Source: a virus. From it: a stretch of 23,017 bases of DNA. This document shows, piece by piece, positions 22,099 through 23,017 of this stretch. The number at the start of each line of letters is the position of its first letter. Position 1 is the stretch's first letter. The stretch spans positions 1-23,017 of IMG/VR virus record IMGVR_UViG_3300020281_000132. The stretch is one strand, 5' to 3'. A program made the translations under genes and the position numbers. The notes under the pieces were generated by a model. That model searched no databases and was not told the origin of the DNA. It saw only the letters and a list, made by a program, of their open reading frames with translations.

Positions 22099-22402
22099 TT
22101 ATACGAGCATCTCTTGTAGAGAACTTTTTGTAAAAGATTCTCAGTATAGAAATAGACACCGACTAAAAACGCGCGTAATAAAAACCGGTAAAGTTCCTTA
22201 TCGTTGTTTTAAGTGCGGAAATAGAGGAAGATGGCAGGGAAAAAAATTAACACTTGTCTTGGACCATAAAAATGGTGTAAAACTAGATCACAGGCTACAG
22301 AACCTTAGGTTCGTGTGCCCAAACTGCGATAGTCAGTTACCCACGTATAAAAGTAGAAACATCAAGTATCAAGAATCACGGACCAAGGGCCAGCTCAAGT
22401 AA
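22070..22402 (+). CDS. HNH-family protein (possible endonuclease)
   Basis: 110 aa. GTG 22070 is the only usable start, because a stop lies in frame nine bases upstream. Zinc-binding CFKC (Cys46, Cys49) and CPNC (Cys83, Cys86) flank the HNH core LDHKNGVKLDHRLQNLRF, with Asp65-His66 and Asn78. The position after CPNC, often the last His of HNH (CPNCH), is Asp87 here, which may weaken or alter metal binding, although I recall CPNCDSQ in related proteins. The tail QLPTYKSRN is typical. A nicking or homing role, or DNA packaging help as for other phage HNH proteins, is possible. It has no Shine-Dalgarno, and coupling to the 46-aa gene is likely. Confidence 0.75.
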   Translation: MPRYYKPANSYTSISCRELFVKDSQYRNRHRLKTRVIKTGKVPYRCFKCGNRGRWQGKKLTLVLDHKNGVKLDHRLQNLRFVCPNCDSQLPTYKSRNIKYQESRTKGQLK

Positions 22403-22421
22403 CCTTTAACTGGAGTTTGTG

Positions 22422-22646
22422 ATGGATTTAAATGAAACAAAAAAAATATTAGATATTCTAAGTAAAAATCTGACCAGAAAAGATTTTAAAAAAGTTATGG
22501 ATTTTATGTATAGCATATCCATGGGTGTAGAATTTAATGTAACTCAACAATTTTACACTGCTTTACTTAATCAATATTATAAAACTGACGATAAAAAAGA
22601 GAATATTGTTAAATTAAAAGTTATGAAGGGTGGAAAACATGCCTAA
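22422..22646 (+). CDS. Small hypothetical protein (74 aa)
   Basis: 74 aa from ATG 22422, with GGAG (22412-22415) six bases upstream; a GTG at 22419 is too close to that site to be preferred. It is helical throughout with alternating charges (MDLNETKKILDILSKNL, RKDFKKVMDFMYSISM), ending in basic KLKVMKGGKHA. No cysteine, membrane segment or recognisable domain. It overlaps the next gene by eight bases. Confidence 0.5.
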   Translation: MDLNETKKILDILSKNLTRKDFKKVMDFMYSISMGVEFNVTQQFYTALLNQYYKTDDKKENIVKLKVMKGGKHA

Positions 22647-22878
22647 GAAAGTCTACGATAGATATATGAAAAGATCAATTAATTGGAAACAACTTATTGG
22701 TGAAGAAGCTGAGGTAATAAATCCATCTGAGTTAGAGGCTATTGATAGAATGCATTTTATAGATGGTATTTTATCTGATTATTTATCTTTTAAACAAATA
22801 GATGAGCCGTTTGCTAAAGCTTACGCAAAAAAATATATTGAAGTTTTATCGGAATTAATAAAAACTTACGGACACTAA
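22639..22878 (+). CDS. Small hypothetical protein (79 aa)
   Basis: 79 aa from ATG 22639, eight bases after AAGGG (22626-22630); the GTG at 22630 is part of that site and gives only three more residues. Basic N-terminus MPKKVYDRYMKRSINWKQLI, then acidic helices (GEEAEVINPSELEAIDR, DGILSDYLSFKQID). All helical, no membrane segment, no known motif. It is followed without a gap by the gene cut at the right edge. Confidence 0.5.
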   Translation: MPKKVYDRYMKRSINWKQLIGEEAEVINPSELEAIDRMHFIDGILSDYLSFKQIDEPFAKAYAKKYIEVLSELIKTYGH

Positions 22879-23017
22879 ATGAATCCATCTCCAGTTTTGC
22901 TTAAAAAAATGGGTTTACGTTTTGCCAGAAGTGTCCTGTCCACTAAAGATTTAGAACCTGAGCAAAAACTGTGGCGTGCTGTTGTAATAAATGCAATAGA
23001 AGATTGTATGATTGAAC
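22879..23017 (+). CDS. Conserved small phage protein, N-terminal part (cut by right edge)
   Basis: The frame opens at ATG 22879, directly after the previous stop, and runs off the right edge with 46 codons visible. The product MNPSPVLLKKMGLRFARSVL continues with a PEQKLWRAVVINAIEDCM block. This W-x-A-V-x-x-x-A-I-x-D pattern is one I associate with small proteins common in phages and prophages, which continue into a Trp and Cys-containing second half. The continuation is not visible, so the family assignment is tentative and its function is unknown. Confidence 0.5.
   Translation, partial: MNPSPVLLKKMGLRFARSVLSTKDLEPEQKLWRAVVINAIEDCMIE

Noticed and set aside
22328-22402. HNH gene as a self-splicing intron or homing element
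   Set aside because: Neighbouring genes are intact and coupled, and no split gene surrounds it, so intron homing is not supported here.
1-23017. CRISPR array, insertion sequence, integrase or attachment site
   Set aside because: No regularly spaced direct repeats, transposase motifs, terminal inverted repeats or tyrosine/serine recombinase signature were found in any frame; the only tandem repeats are in-frame parts of the basic protein gene.

Overview
The window reads as about 23 kb of a tailed, strictly lytic-looking marine podovirus of the broad T7-like kind. It is AT-rich by eye, almost entirely coding, and has short or overlapping gene junctions. The evidence is a T7/PolA-type DNA polymerase, large glycine-rich internal virion proteins, and several small proteins whose sequences I recognise as recurrent in marine (pelagiphage-like, HMO-2011-like) phages. 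The base composition and families suggest a marine alphaproteobacterial host such as SAR11 or a relative. No integrase, RNA polymerase, capsid, portal, terminase or endolysin is visible, so the rest of the genome lies outside the window and genus-level placement is open.

Layout. (1) 1-9339, plus strand, virion module: the tail end of a glycosyltransferase-like gene, a glycine-rich protein with a DGEFV motif, a GNAT-like protein in the position of T7 gp13, a Gln/Ala-rich structural protein, two very large internal virion or ejection proteins (857 and 1069 aa), and two small single-membrane-segment proteins. (2) 9340-10532: a non-coding gap with only a weak promoter candidate, a very basic Lys/Gly/Ala repeat protein, and a conserved marine-phage protein whose ribosome binding site and start codon lie inside a strong RNA hairpin. 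(3) 10510-19369, replication and recombination module: PD-(D/E)XK exonuclease, a minus-strand SNF2-type helicase, a conserved 181-aa protein, a candidate ssDNA-binding protein ending in an SSB-like acidic tip, an AEP-family primase, a UvrD-like helicase, a DUF3310 protein and DNA polymerase I. (4) 19366-23017, accessory and probably early module: a tiny minus-strand gene, an 85-aa protein, a PP-loop (PAPS-reductase-like) enzyme, a ribbon-helix-helix protein, three small proteins with paired cysteines, a free-standing DnaJ-type zinc finger, an HNH protein, several small unknowns and a gene cut by the right edge.

How it fits together. The polymerase, primase, SSB candidate, exonuclease and helicases can supply most of a phage replisome. 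There is no T7 gp4-type primase-helicase here, so priming and unwinding are split among separate proteins. Only two genes lie on the minus strand. Each sits beside a divergent pair of good sigma70-like promoters built around inverted TTGAC motifs. In the first pair the two promoters overlap, so RNA polymerase probably cannot use both at once. Two of the four promoter-driven genes start within a few bases of the predicted transcript start and lack a Shine-Dalgarno sequence. Most other genes are translationally coupled through 4-base or 8-base overlaps.
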